Numbered from the stretch's first letter, positions 25,947 to 39,711 are shown. The stretch is 64,000 nt of DNA from Beaufortia kweichowensis (GCA_019155185.1 CM032813.1:5067001-5131000); one strand, 5' to 3'. The notes: generated from the sequence alone by a model not told the origin. Numbers and translations are program-made.

Positions 25947-28900
25947 ATCTGTGAAATCCAGACTAAATGCTTAAAATCTAATTGTGAGATTAGGAGCATC
26001 AAAGCAATTACAGCCAAGATTTTGAGATACAGTACTCAAATTTTTATTTATAATACTTAAATTAATTATTTGAAATTAATAATTTGAAATGAATAATTTT
26101 ATTGATACTACGATTCATTATGTTCTACCAAAAATACCAGAAGTTTGCTTAATTTCAATCTCTGACATGGTCTTACTCACTCAATATTAAAGATATCAAG
26201 GTTATATTATTTTACAGATATGTATAAAACACTAAATCAGAATACTTTTCACAGGGTTTTCACAGACTGGGTCACAAATGTTATCTGAAATTAAATTCAT
26301 GGATGAGCCCTTCCTTTAAGCAATCATCTGCAGATTTTCACAAGGGTTTTCCAACACTTTGTCCTAGTTTCCGCAAGTGAAAAGGACACACATATTGCAC
26401 GCACTCTTGTCTCAGATGATAGCGTGATTAAGCTTCCTTTAAGCTAAGGAATGGCAGGAGGAGGATGAAAGATGGAAGTGACTGGGGCAGACAGAGGCAG
26501 AGATAGCAGTGAGCCTCCCAGGAGCGGACACAGACATTGATGCTTAAAGCCAAGTGCTAATGAAGATGAATGTAAGGACCACAGGCAAGCCTCTGTCAAT
26601 ATTATTGAGGGTGGTATGACAGAAGGTCACTCTAAGCATGAGTCATCCTCCCCACCAGCAGGGGACCAGCATGGATGACTTAGCCACCATCGCTAACTTC
26701 AGAGGGCACTTGAGCTAATTTGAGCTGAGCGGGCAGCTGGATACTCTCTCCCTTCCCCGTTTTCCCCCATCCTTCTACTCCATAATGAATGGTCTCGCAA
26801 GCAAACCATGCTGACCCCTCCCTCATCTACTCAAAGCATTGAAAATGTCAGCGGTCGGCGAGGTTTGGTAATGGCGCCATTTAGCAAAGCTGTCTAATTG
26901 TTCTGTGCATTGGATCGTGTCTGCCACTAAGTATTTTTGTTTCGATGTGGAAAGAGCTGTCACATTGTGTTTCGTTTGGCCATGCTGAAGATGGATTTAG
27001 CCATTCTTCAGTGCTCTGCATGGGTTTATCATGGAGAGAACAAAAAGCAAGTTGGTCAAAGATTGAGAATTAGAACTGATGAGAGAGTCTGAACAGATCC
27101 TGCTCAGAATTTTTAGGAAATTATATTATGGATAGTTTCAGTCGTTGATAAATAACGCACAGCTATAGCCCATTGAAAAAGATCTGATCGCTTTTCCTTG
27201 AAGAGGAAATTAGCAGACATACATGCTGACTGTAAACTATTCTGATTCCTGAACTTTAAATTACACATTTCCAAATGCTTGTTGGCCAACTCATCATATT
27301 CCGATTTTAATGTTAGTCATTTTGTTTTGTTCCTCATTACTTAGACCTTAACCGAATACAAGAACTAACACTAACTTTTACATTGCACTGACTGGATTTA
27401 GACCTTTTAACAAAGCTTTTTAGATACAATAACAGTTGCTGGCACCCTATCAGATTAAAACAACTCACAAATACCTATCAGCTTACTCAGTGCTCACTTC
27501 ATGACACAGATGACCTTCTGTAATGCCCACATCCAACAAAGGCTTCAATTTTAGTAATCAAAAATCACAATCTCGTCAGAATCAGATTTGAAATCATATG
27601 TTAACTTTAAACATCAGAATAATGCTGAAAAAATGTTGAGATCAATCTGGTACTGTGAACCGTAAAAATCATGAAATCAGCAAATACATTTCACAAATGT
27701 AAGAAACTGCTGATCAAGATCACACAGGAATCACCACAAGGCTTTTCTAAAATACAAATGATAAAACATGAGGGTTGTTTAAAGACTTGCCCATTAATGA
27801 AAAACCTCAGGCCAGAGTTCTCTTTCTATGTGACTAAGTAGTTTTTGCATCTTTAACCTTCAAAAGAAGAGCTAGAAATCCAACAACTAGAACATGAAAA
27901 AGATGTTCAAATGATCGCCTAAAGTTTGACTCATCTAACTGACAGTTCTTCTGATAAAAAGTTCACCTTTTCTGCGATTTCTTAGTTCGTTTTAAAACAC
28001 TTACAGCAAAAAAGCTCAATCTTAATATCTCTATCAGTCAAAGCGATTGGAGTTTGAGAACACAACAGAGGAGAGAAATTATTTGATAAGCCCTGCTGTC
28101 ATTTTGCATCTCTATCCAGTATTCCTGTCTCTTTCATGCTTGGATACCAGTGGTACTTCTGCTGAAAAATGCCAGTTTGAGTTTTCAGTTCTCTGTCATC
28201 AGAAAAATCTTGGGCCATGGAGCCAAGCAGAAAATCCACAATGGTCTTCAAAGAAGACCTAAATGTTTCAGCAAAGGTACTGATGGACTGAACTAGGGTT
28301 ATACTTTTATTACTAATGTTAATGCTTTTTTATAAGATAAACCTAACTTTCTAAAGCTCAATTGCTGTATCAATTGATGATTGGCTCGTTTTACTGGAAG
28401 GCATAACTTCTGGCCATATTAAGCGTCTGCATCACTGCTGCATCTTGATAATATCTATTCTTTTGGCTACAGAAACAAATAAAAAAGAAAAGACCGCTAT
28501 AAATATATGAAACAAGATTAGCTATAAAACTACATCACCCACTAGAACGTATGAAGCATGAATTTGGCTGATTGCGATTTATGTTAGCTGCCCTGTGAAG
28601 GTGCAGACCTGTTATGCAGAGCTCCTTCAACTTTCACACTGACCTTGTGAAACACGGAGGCAGATCTCCATGGCAACTCTGCAGCGAGCACTGCAATAGC
28701 CCCTTCCAAGAAATAAATGACGGTGGCTCTGCAGAGGGTAACAACACAGAGAGAGATAGAAATATCAAACACCTGCATTAAAACACAAAAGCCAAAAGCT
28801 TGGTGGACAAGATTATACGGTCATTTACTTTTATGAAGAGCAGATGTCATCAACAGCTTCTGAGAAAAGCAGCTATCAACTTGCTGTGTACTTTTGCCGC

Positions 28901-31900
28901 AGCACTCATCTAATTATTACAAAGGTCAATTTTTTCAGGAAGGTGAGTGAGAATATACGACACTCTGCTGTGGCGCAAGTGGTGGGGGTTGATGATGCAG
29001 TAAGAACGGTACACTTCTTGTTCATATCTTAATTTGCATCTACAGTACCTACTATTTAAAACTGCAGCAAACAGATTGACAGCAAGGCGATGGACATGTT
29101 ACAAGATAATGTGCCGCTGATGAACACTGTGTCTATTAGATACATACAGTGATCATCCTACCTGTCGCTTCAATATAAATTCCCACATATGAAGGCTGTC
29201 TTCTTCAAGGATGGATCAGTGACCTGGATTAGAAGACACGGCAGCCGACACTCGGACACTGCAGATGTAAAATTCATAAAGACGAACAAACAACACTTTA
29301 ATTGTGGAAGAAATGATCTTTATCTGTCTGATCTTGGCCACTCAACAGCAGGGCCGTGATTCCTTATTGCAGATTTGTCCTATATTTTACATTTTCTTTG
29401 CATTATATACTAAATAACCACATTATTTCCTCGTTATTTGAAAACTGTTTCTCATTATTTTGGGGCAACAAGTGTTCTCGCATGACCATAAAATGGTGAT
29501 TATTACAAATATTAGGAAGATGAGTCTTGTAACAGAGAACTCATCTTAGCCGTCATTTACGTCAGATGGATAGAAAGATGAACAAATCCTGTTGATCTGT
29601 GTCTGATCTGTGAAATGCTTTAAAGCTTTAAAGGATGAATTTTTAATTCACTCTCTGAGTGACTCCATCATGTTCCATCAAGTGCATTATAATTATACAA
29701 AGAGGCTTACAAAACACTCATGTGTGTTTCCAGCCTGCACTCATTTCTTTTCAAACGCAGGTGAGCTCTTCAGAATAGGGGTCTCATCCCAAGCCATGTG
29801 TCTAATCAGAGGGTTTTAAAAAAGAAGGCAGTGAGGACCCTTTCAGGCTGTGAAGTTGAGCCAGCAGCCCGACATCCTTTGAAGTCATGATAATAGAAGA
29901 GAGCGCACCCCTCCATCCCCTGAAGGAATTACACGAAGCCCTGGCTTCCTCAGATACAGGCAAACCAAGAAAATGGTATTGCATAGAGATTGCTGTTTGG
30001 TAGTTCTTAGCTCAGTTTCAGTTGTCTCAGGTGTCTCTCCTGAAATGATGTGACATAAGACACAATTCAATATTATCTTCATTAAATGTCATTGATGTCT
30101 AAGAGAAACAGTTGAGATATTAAATACATTACATCTGTGATTTATCTCTCCTTCGGGAAGATAACAGAATACCAGGACCATGATGCCAAGTTGGTGTTTA
30201 CTAGACGTTGCAGGGCCTTCCGTGAATCTGTTACACCGGCACGCTAAAGGGTCCTTCTCTGTGTTTCACATCAAGCTCTTCTGAGAAAAAAGTAAAATAT
30301 TCAATTAACTCGTGCAGTTGCGGCTTCAGGTGTTGTTCTACTTGTTATTATTCAAAAGCTTTCGTCTTTTTCTCAAGGGTTTGTGGAGCCAGGTGTGAAT
30401 CTCACTTTTGGCATAAATCAAGCTTGCGTATGCATAAGTTATGTAGGGGTGCGCCCACTTACTTCAGACACAAACAACGAATTAAAATACTGGGACAAAT
30501 AAGGATTACTTGCACCCGAATGGATTTGGGAAGGGCAGTTGTTTTGTTCTGGAAATTATTAATGTGATATATAATGACTGCAGGTGAAGTGGAGGGCTGC
30601 TTAAAGTATGAAGGGATCAAAATAAAGATTGGAAAATAAGAGTGACAGGGTGTCAGGGTGTGCTGTCAGAGTTTGATATTGGGGATGGAAGAAAATAAGC
30701 TGGCAAGGTCAGTGTGCGGGTGAAAGCAGGAGGGAGATGGACGGTTATGTTCAACAACTGAATTTCAATGTTAGAAACATATATACAGACAGACACAAAA
30801 AGATATTTATACTAAATTACATAAGTTGATATGGGTTGAACATAAGTTCATCTTAAGAGTTATGGTAAACACTTTACTATAAGGTACAGTTAAAAAGTGA
30901 ATAAGTCACAAATTATATAAATAATAATAATATAAATATTATAAAATTTTTAATATTATGAAAAAATATTTTTTTAAATAAAGTCCATCATGTTTATTCA
31001 AGGCATGTGAAACATTTTTTATGTCTTTTGTTTGATCCAAGAACAAAAGAGAATGTCCACTCACCCATAACAACAGATTTCTATTCTGATTTTATTTCTT
31101 AACTTGAAGTAAGTTGATGAATGAAGTATAAATGATAAATACCTTTAATTTAGCTCCTTGGTGAAACATTAACCAGTCTTTTTCCTGAAAATGTTTGTTG
31201 AAGAAAACCATATAAAACACATTATAGGGCTTTTTGTTTGTAATGGCATAGATTAAGCACTGGACGATAATGAGTAAACATCACACAAAACTGCTGAAAT
31301 TAAATAAATAATGCTGATGTAAAGCTATTACGTTGGTTCAGCATAAACAAACATAAATATATTCCAGCTCAAAACAGCCTTTAATGTAATGTGCAAACCC
31401 ACCCTTGAGGACTGGCCAATGACTTCCAGGTGTGTGCAACCACAAATAATTATTTATAAAGCCTGGCAAATCTGCATTACTGTCAGAGCAAACAAACCTC
31501 TTTTCTTCTCCACTCACTGTTAAGCTCTGAAATGAGTTGTTGGTGAGAACAGAAGGAGCTTTTGCATTGAGATCCAGGCATCAGCATGCAGCCAGAGGTG
31601 GCTTGTGTACTCTCCGAGCAGCAGTCGTGCCGTGAATGAACATCAGCCTGGTGAGGAAACTGACGGCGATAAATTCTGTTAATCCCTGCAATCTGCAAAG
31701 CAAATCATAAGGATAAATTGTGATTAAAAGTAACTATTTTTGGTTAAACCGAAAATACTGTTTGTCGGGGTAGTGGCAGGATTGTACGTTTCATGTGTCA
31801 CGTTTCATGTCTTGCCATTATGTTCTTTGTTGCGAAGGGAAATAATAGTAGCTTGCACGGTCTATTGTTAAGGTCAACAAAAGAAGATTATTATAAACTG

Positions 31901-33730
31901 AAAGCTTTCAGAGTCACATTGAGGCATCTGTCAGATGCTATCTGATTTGTGCTGAATTAAAGATTTATCTGACTGATAAACCAAGGAGAAAGTGACTCTG
32001 GATGATTGTTTATAATGGTACTTGCTTTAGTAGAAACATATTCAGCGAGTTTTGTAAAGACTGTATTATAATCTCATTATGGCAGGTACAGAAAGATTAG
32101 TGTTTATACCTAAAATTAGGTAACTTAATAGATCACTAGCAATATATGCAGGATCTTCTCAACAACTTTCTCCAACTACATTCAGGATACACACACAGAA
32201 GAAACCCCCAACCAAACATCTCCATTCACCTCACATTAAGGGTGCTCAACCTACCTTCACAACCCATTACGACCCAGACAGGGAAACAGCGGCACGTAAC
32301 CCATCCCAGGACCAACTGGCCCAGAGTAACAGGGTGCATCATGAGGGCCGGGTTTCTGCCTGAGAAGCTGACACATTGTAAATGAGCGGAAGGTAAAGCG
32401 AGCATGCTGATGGCTGGCGGGGGAGAGCTCGGGGCTGTACTCACATGGGCTTGTTGATAGCTATGGATTGTTCATCTATTCCTCCGCACTAGTGTGCATA
32501 TCTGAGAGAGGGAGAGGAAGCACAAATAGTCTTAGAACCGGCAGGTGGATCCCTGGGGAATGAGAGAAGAGAGACAGGGAGAACATTAGGACTAATTGGG
32601 CATTCAGGAGAAGGATGGATCACTGTGGCAGAGCTTTATAAAAGGGAGGCGAAGGGTGAATAGTATATTGAGAGCATGTAAGGTACCCCTGCCATTCTGC
32701 CATGCAGCTAAAGTTTTTAAATGAAGATGAAAATATGGTATTGTATTGTATTGCATCATTCTTTTGAGATTATTTCACAAAACAACTTTACTTCAGTCAG
32801 TACATTTGCAGGGACAAAATCGTATCTCTACAAAAAAATAATAGTTAATGTGTGATTTTTTTATACAACTTTCATGTTTTACAATACCTTAATTTAGTTT
32901 TTTATCAAAGAAACATTATGAGAATATGATGATGATCTAGCACAGTAAAACCTAATATTACTAAACTTACCATTCAACCCATGTTGCATGTACCTTCCAA
33001 GCTTATTAACATTTTTATTCAAAGTCACTATAAACAAGGGACAGAGAAACTGTAGATCCTAAGTAGACAGTTGAAACATTTCCTCTACTTACCAAGTCAC
33101 AAAGTTTAAACAAAGTAGGTTAGACCACTGGCAGGCTTTGCTCCCTTAATGCATTTTTATGTCCCCTTGGAGTCTGTGCCTGCGAATTTGGCCAAAAACA
33201 TGTCGTACTTCTCATTACTTACAAGCCTCCAACATATGAGTAATACCAGGACCTTGATTATCTGCAGAGCTAAATCCTAAGACATGAATTAGGCTCACTA
33301 AATTCCAGCCTGCATTTCCAGCCTTGTATTTTCACAGTACTCATCTTCTAACAGCTATGAGATGTGCAGTGAAATTCAGCAGCAATGTCCCAGAACTAAT
33401 TGAGAGGAGCTCTTTGCAGAGAAATATAGAAGCTGGGAAGCTAGCAAAGTGTTTTGATACCAACACAGATACTCTCCATTTAATTTGAGCTGATGCATGG
33501 TCTTTACAATCACAGTTTCACAACAGTGACATAATAGCTACCAATTTTATTTTTTATAAATGATGTTTCAAATCTAAGGGGACAACTAAAGGATGAATTT
33601 TTTATATTTGCTAACTAAGTAAAACATTATGAATGAAGCAGTCAGAGTCTGATATAATCTCATAGTACAATTTCTGTGTGATCACGGTTTACCCAGCCTG
33701 TGACTAAGTGTGCTATTTTTGTCTTTTCAG

Positions 33731-34058
33731 GTGTGCCTCTGAACCAGTCCTTAAACGTACTCCACCGGTCTAGGATGTAAGATCAATGGAGTGAGACTGG
33801 ATAGAAAGCTATCTGAAAGACCGCTACACTGCATAGGTGACCGAAGAAGGATTTTGAGACACTTGTATGACTACTTCACAAGAATGGAAATGATGAAACT
33901 GAGCTCCCTTAATCTTTGAGACAATTTACTTTGCAAAAATCCAGTAAACCCTTTACTCTCCTATCACATGAACTTGTAAGAGACTGGAATAAAAACACAA
34001 ACTGAAGGGTCCAGCTCACAGCGAATCTACATCAAATTACAGTAGTTTAATTATAAAA
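33731..34058 (+). other. lrrn2 5' leader, second exon, with several uORFs
   Basis: The leader starts after a strong acceptor (polypyrimidine-AG at 33,730) and runs to the lrrn2 ATG. It contains at least five short upstream ORFs: an ATG-TAA minimal uORF at 33,775-33,780, ATG-GAG-TGA at 33,786-33,794, eight sense codons at 33,867-33,893, eleven at 33,884-33,919, and three at 33,968-33,979. The main ATG at 34,059 has A at -3 and G at +4, a good initiation context. The uORFs suggest translational restraint of lrrn2; that is inference. Confidence 0.55.
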
Positions 34059-36221
34059 ATGGGACAGATTACAATGTTTCTTCTCCACGCTCATCTGATG
34101 CTTGGAGTTGCGAGCTCCTTGGTTATTCAATCCATGCCCTGGAGAGTGCCATGCCCCCTCCAATGCGTCTGCCAAATCAAGCCCTGGTATTCTCCCCAGT
34201 CTGTGTATAGAGAGGCTCCTACAGTAGACTGCAATGACCTGCTACTTATCCAGCTGCCCACTTCCCTCCCTCCAGAGACACAAACCCTCCGGCTGCAAAG
34301 TAACCTCATCAGTTCTGTGGACCAGAGTGAACTCCAGGGCCTTGTCAATCTGACAGAGTTGGATCTCTCCCATAACAGCTTTACCAGTACCAGAAACCTG
34401 AGGATAACTGACCTGCCAGTGCTTCTTAGCCTACATATGGAAGAAAACCAGCTGAGGCACCTACCAGAAGCAGCGTTTTTTGGTCTGCCTAGCCTGCAGG
34501 AGTTGTACCTCAATCACAACAGGCTAAGAAGCATTTCCCCTGGGGCCTTTAAGGGTTTGGATAAACTCTTAAGACTTCATCTTAACTCTAATCGCCTGGT
34601 TTTAATTGACAGACGTTGGTTCCATGCTTTGCCACAACTAGAAGTGCTCATGATTGGTGGAAACCCAGTGGAGACAATCGAGGATCTTAATTTTAAACCA
34701 CTCTGCTCTTTACGGAGCCTTGTCCTGGCAGGCATGGGCTTACGTGAGATCTCAGAGCGAGCACTTGAAGGCCTTGAAAATCTGGAGAGCATCAGCTTTT
34801 ACGATAACCATCTAATAAAAGTCCCAAAAGAAGCACTGGGAAAGCTACCAGGTCTAAAATTCCTTGACTTAAACAAAAACCCTATTCAACTAGTGCAAAA
34901 AGGAGATTTTAGAAATATGCTTCACCTGAAGGAACTTGGTTTAAATAACATGGAGGAGCTGATTTCGATTGAGCACTCAGCAATGGAAAATCTGCCAGAA
35001 CTGACCAAACTGGAGATCACAAACAATCCCCGGCTCTCATATATCCACCCTCAGGCTTTCCAAAAATTGTCAAGCATGGAAAGCCTAATGCTGAACAGTA
35101 ATGCCCTGAGTGCCCTGCATCGCCAGACAGTGAGGTCGTTGCCCAGCCTTCAAGAAATCAGCCTACACAGCAATCCCATTCGCTGTGACTGCCTTATCCG
35201 CTGGGTGGGAGCTGACAATGACAAGCCAGTCCGTTTCATTGAGCCTCAATCCACATTCTGCTCTGAGCCTCCTGAGCTGAAAGCCAGGAGAGTTAAAGAA
35301 GTCTCATTCAGAGAGATGGCAGACAGCTGCCTGCCCTTGATCGCCCCAAGCACATTCCCCTCTTACATTGAAGTTAAACATGGAGGCAATGTAGTCTTGC
35401 ATTGCCGAGCACTAGCAGAGCCAGAGCCAAGTATCTACTGGGTCATTCCCCAGGGTGTGAGATTGAATCCATCCAGCAGCTATGGGCGTTATCGGGTCCT
35501 AACAGAGGGCACATTACAGATTTTTGGAGTCACCAATGAACAGGCTGGTCTCTACACTTGTGTCGCGCAGAACCTAGTGGGAGCAGATACTAGAAGCTTG
35601 ACTCTACAGTTAGAAGGAGGTGAAATGGTTTATGGAAACCCTCAAAAAACTGAAAATAGCTTTGAAGTGCAGAATGTCAAGGAGAGGTATGCTTTACTGA
35701 CCTGGCAAGCAAGTCGTAATGTCCCTATTGCCCATCTTTCTTGGGTGGTCAATGGCAGTCTGGAAGACCATCACAGACACAGTACTCGACTTCTAGCTGG
35801 CACGAGAAGATTCAACCTAACCCGTCTCCAACCAGGGACTCAGTACAGAGTCTGTCTTCATATGGGGCCAAATGACACCTCCTGCATTCATTTAACGACC
35901 AAAGAGGTGCCTGTGACAGATCCTTTACCGGATCTGACCCCAGCTGTCCTGCTGGCTGTATCAGTTCTGATCCTTTTAGTGGCAGCTAGAGCATGTCAGG
36001 GAGGAGCTTCATTTCTTTGGAGAGACCCCATATCTGAGCTTGAGAAACCCCACACAACTATTCTAACTATGGAAGCAAAAGCTTTCATGGTTCCTCAAAT
36101 ACTGGCAAAGAATCCAAATCAGCAGAACCCAGATAAAGCCCTATCAGACGGCAGAGGCAAAGACCTAAGAAATACTTTGTTGGGACAAGATGTTCAGGGG
36201 CTAACAAATGAGGCATGCTGA
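34059..36221 (+). CDS. lrrn2: Leucine-rich repeat neuronal protein 2 (LRRN2/NLRR2)
   Basis: A single-exon frame of 720 codons encodes a type I membrane protein of the NLRR family (usual length about 710). In order: an N-terminal signal peptide (about 1-20); an LRRNT cap with Cys 32, 36, 38 and 58; about twelve leucine-rich repeats (75-372); an LRRCT cap with Cys 376, 378, 401 and 424; an Ig C2 domain with Cys 449 and 501 and the LYTCVAQN signature; a fibronectin III-like segment (534-615); one membrane helix (about 627-644); and a 75-residue cytoplasmic tail. N-glycosylation sequons lie at Asn 97, 565, 586 and 605. NLRR proteins act at the neuronal surface in adhesion and receptor modulation. 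Assignment to LRRN2 rather than LRRN1 or LRRN3 rests mainly on convergence with mdm4, as in human 1q32. The tail has no tyrosine, so it lacks YxxF-type sorting signals. Confidence 0.9.
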   Translation: MGQITMFLLHAHLMLGVASSLVIQSMPWRVPCPLQCVCQIKPWYSPQSVYREAPTVDCNDLLLIQLPTSLPPETQTLRLQSNLISSVDQSELQGLVNLTELDLSHNSFTSTRNLRITDLPVLLSLHMEENQLRHLPEAAFFGLPSLQELYLNHNRLRSISPGAFKGLDKLLRLHLNSNRLVLIDRRWFHALPQLEVLMIGGNPVETIEDLNFKPLCSLRSLVLAGMGLREISERALEGLENLESISFYDNHLIKVPKEALGKLPGLKFLDLNKNPIQLVQKGDFRNMLHLKELGLNNMEELISIEHSAMENLPELTKLEITNNPRLSYIHPQAFQKLSSMESLMLNSNALSALHRQTVRSLPSLQEISLHSNPIRCDCLIRWVGADNDKPVRFIEPQSTFCSEPPELKARRVKEVSFREMADSCLPLIAPSTFPSYIEVKHGGNVVLHCRALAEPEPSIYWVIPQGVRLNPSSSYGRYRVLTEGTLQIFGVTNEQAGLYTCVAQNLVGADTRSLTLQLEGGEMVYGNPQKTENSFEVQNVKERYALLTWQASRNVPIAHLSWVVNGSLEDHHRHSTRLLAGTRRFNLTRLQPGTQYRVCLHMGPNDTSCIHLTTKEVPVTDPLPDLTPAVLLAVSVLILLVAARACQGGASFLWRDPISELEKPHTTILTMEAKAFMVPQILAKNPNQQNPDKALSDGRGKDLRNTLLGQDVQGLTNEAC

Positions 36222-37975
36222 GCAGAGAAGAGTGTTCAGGAATGATGAACAAAAAACTCTAGAGTACAAGCTACACAAAGCTACTTATTCTGACACTCTT
36301 GACAGTCAAAACTACTGATCATCTTAAACAAACACTACTAGAAATTTACGTGAAGGATCTGCTTAACATAAAAGCAAACAAAAAAGTGTAAAAAACAACA
36401 AAAGTGGAAGAAAGATTTGTATTTATTTTATATTGAAAAAGATACAATAGATATATGTATATTAAAAGCATTTGTTCACATATTCACATACAGTATATCA
36501 ACCAAGGACACAAAAGCTGTGCTGCCAGTTAAATACCAGTTCATAGAGTCTCAATTTCTGTTGGTCAAAACAGACCAAACGGTTGCAAAAAGACAAGATG
36601 CACTTATATATTTTTAATACTGAAGACGAGACTTGATGTAGGTAACAAAGAATGGACAAAGCAACAAAACTCAAAGCAAAACATTTTTCAAGCCTCTTAA
36701 CACTGGACTAAAGAAGATCAAATCTTCTGAAGAAACATTCTACAATTTATCAGTTTTTTGGTTAAAAAAACTAAACTGGCAGGTAATCTCCAAACACGCA
36801 TTATAAAGTATAAAGGGAGGTGTCTTAAATGTTCTATAACTAATGTCATACGTGCTTTCTCTTTAACAATCTGTTGAATTGTGCTCCGTAGAAGGAGCCC
36901 CCAGAGACCACTCTAAAGTAACAACCATCACACAGCAAGGGAATGTTTTTAGTGCACAAAAGATCTATTTTCCCCTAGAAATGGACTGATCTCTACATCT
37001 GACAGGGGTCTATAAACTTTGCCTATTTCTATACCCTTACTTTAAAAAAATCTCCAAATGAACGTGTGGACACACAGTCTAGACACGTGTCTGTCTCTTG
37101 TTTAACATCTCATAGAAGAGAATGCTCATTAAGAAAGCATGTGCAACATCCCTGTGATGCTCTATGGGTCAGTGGCACCTGATTTCAGCCCTTCAACAAA
37201 GACAAACATTCGGTGACAGGAAAGACATTTGCTTCTATATCCACATCATGTTTTATACAAAGCAAGGACGTCACAAATTCCATCTTTCTCAGTACTGATG
37301 AAACGTCCTGTCAGACCACTAATGGGAGACGCTCCAAGGAAAGATAGTGCCAACTCTCTGTGTAAAAATAGAAAAATGAAAATGGGCTTTTTAACAGTTT
37401 GTCAGGTGACTATTTAATGCACAGCAAGGGAGCACTGCTCTGACCACTGGACAGCTACATTAATGAGAAAGACATACCCCGTGAAAGAGGGGTCAAAGGT
37501 CACAGACAGACTCCTCTTTTATCCAGGGAAGGAAAGACAGCCGTACTGGGGATTGTAAACTGTTCTCAAACATGGGGAAATCCATTTTTATTGTCTGTCA
37601 TTTTATAGTAACATTGTTTGCTTTACTTTTCATTTCTGTCAGTTTGTGATTGCTGTGCCCTCTTGTTTCAGTGACTCTTTAACTGGACCGTCTTGTTTAT
37701 TCGAACATAATTCCTTCTGGTTTTATTTCATCATTGGTCTTTTTCCACCCCAAAGCTGTACATAAATCAATCTGAATTTCCTATTCAACATACCACTTTC
37801 TGAAATAATTTAGATGACTGTGTGTTAAATTCTATTTTGAGCTATTATTAAAACATTTTGGACTGATGTCAAAGTTTGGTCAATTGCAAGACACTATAAG
37901 TGCATCACACATGTAAGTGGGAGAATTAACACGTGTGCCAAATGCGAATAAAAGTAATGCAATATAAGTTACAGT
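36222..37975 (+). other. lrrn2 3' UTR (end uncertain)
   Basis: No coding frame follows the TGA at 36,219-36,221. Candidate polyadenylation signals on the plus strand include ATTAAA near 36,461 and 37,847 and a canonical AATAAA at 37,947-37,952, so a 3' UTR of about 1.7 kb is plausible. The small open frames here (36,417 and 37,229) have no domain. The true end is not visible without transcript data. Confidence 0.4.
37947..37952 (+). terminator. Candidate polyadenylation signal of lrrn2
   Basis: This is a canonical AATAAA in the plus orientation about 1.7 kb after the lrrn2 stop. ATTAAA variants lie upstream, so it may not be the only site used. Confidence 0.3.
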
Positions 37976-39711
37976 TACAGGTGGGTCAAAAACTGATGTT
38001 GGATACTGTTTTTACTGTATATCACCTAGCTATAATTCAAGCTCATTCTTAATCTTTCTTGTATTTTCCAAATGTCCTTATTCCATAAGGGGCATCATTT
38101 TAAAATACTGCCTAAAAGGTAAAGACACATTCACTTATTTCCTTGAAGCATAGTAAGCACAGCAAGGACTTTCTGTAGCGATGCAAAACAGCCCTCGGCA
38201 TCCTAAATTTGCTAAGTGAAGAGCCTTAGGCTTGTGACACACTTCCTCTCAACAGCAGATTGTTTATCCATCCACTGTCCTTCCACCATCACTGCAAAAG
38301 GGCCTGTTGTCTAAAAACATGAACTTGATTGATGCCTGAAGAAACAGAAATGACATTTGGCAGAGGTCAGTGGTTGAGAGGTAACAACAGAACAGCAGAA
38401 ATCATTTATAATTGTGGATGATGGTAATTGCACATTACAGTTATTTGAAGAAGTATGGAAAGTGGGTTGGCTGGAATCTGTATCCTAACTTTTAATGCCA
38501 ACCTTTATACTAAAGTGGACCCATTCCAGCCTATTAAGGCTGGAAATGCCAAAGCATAAGGCTCAATGCACCACTGAACCGTAACCCTGACGTTTAATGG
38601 AGGGAAAGTGAAAACATTTTTACAGTGCAAGATCAAAAGAACATTAAACCAATGCATAGCAAGCTCCCAGCTGTTCTTATATCTCTAAGCGTATAAATGG
38701 ATTATATTGACTAAATGTCCTGATCAATGGATAGAAATACATGCTGAACTTAAAATAATTATAATAAATAATGTAAAAAAAATGAATGTAAAAAATTATA
38801 AATAATAATGTTATGTTTAAGTTAAAATAGATAATTCACTATTAAATGGTTACGTCTGATAGAATTTGGTCTATAACTTAATGCTCAATCATTAAGATTA
38901 ATACTATTAATAGTTTGTCATTACTTATTCATAATTATGAATAGCTATAATATAAAATAATATTATCACTTTACAGGGGAATATCACAGACACAAGAAGT
39001 CTTAGACAAGAAGGCTTTAATGGTTTTAATGGTTTGATTACTGGAAGTCAGTTTTGAATAATACATGGTCTCTAGGAATAACTTAATATTGGTAATTTAA
39101 TATAATATTGGTCTAATGTTAGTAGAAGTATTTTCTCCATCTGATGGCAACTGGGTTTTTGGTTTAACTGGTTCAATCACTGCTAAATGATAAATTGAGA
39201 ACCAAACCCTTCCATTAATGCTACCCATATCATTCACATCTTAAGGATTTACTCTCTCCATAAAGTTCTGGTCTCGAGTACAACAAATACACCCTAACTC
39301 AAACATTTCTTAACCTTTTGATACCGGACCAACATAAAATTGAGCACTTTTTGCTGCTCTTTATTCCTTTTCTTTTCTTTAAAGTGTTCCCATTTTCAAA
39401 GCCAGAAAGCAGCATTGTGGAACGATGATAGAAAAATTGATTGTGAAATCTATTTAGTGTGGCTATCGATTTCCCCATAAGGGGAAGGAAGCCAGACCGT
39501 GTGAGTAAGATAATGGAATATGGAACGGGGGAGCAAGAGCCCAGAAATGGGAAGTGACACTGGTTAATGGAGTAGAACTGGGCTGTTTTAGGTGGGGCAT
39601 GAGTGTGTGGGCATGTATGTCTGTGAGAAATCTCTACACCTCTCTCATGTCTACACCAGCACTTTATATTTCCCTTTCAATATGAATAGAAAAAATACAA
39701 TTTCTGTTATT

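Larger units (their letters stand above)
22006..33730. other. Non-coding; presumed lrrn2 intron 1, right part
   Basis: No exon or RNA gene could be supported. Two MITE fragments of one family are listed at 23,455-23,632 and 25,784-25,946. The interval 26,830-27,030 is non-repetitive and lacks simple sequence, so it is a plausible place for a conserved element, but nothing in the sequence proves it. The interval ends in the acceptor TTTTTGTCTTTTCAG at 33,730. Confidence 0.5.

Noticed and set aside
34127..34792. Minus-strand frames inside lrrn2
   Set aside because: They are shadows of the lrrn2 coding exon created by its composition.
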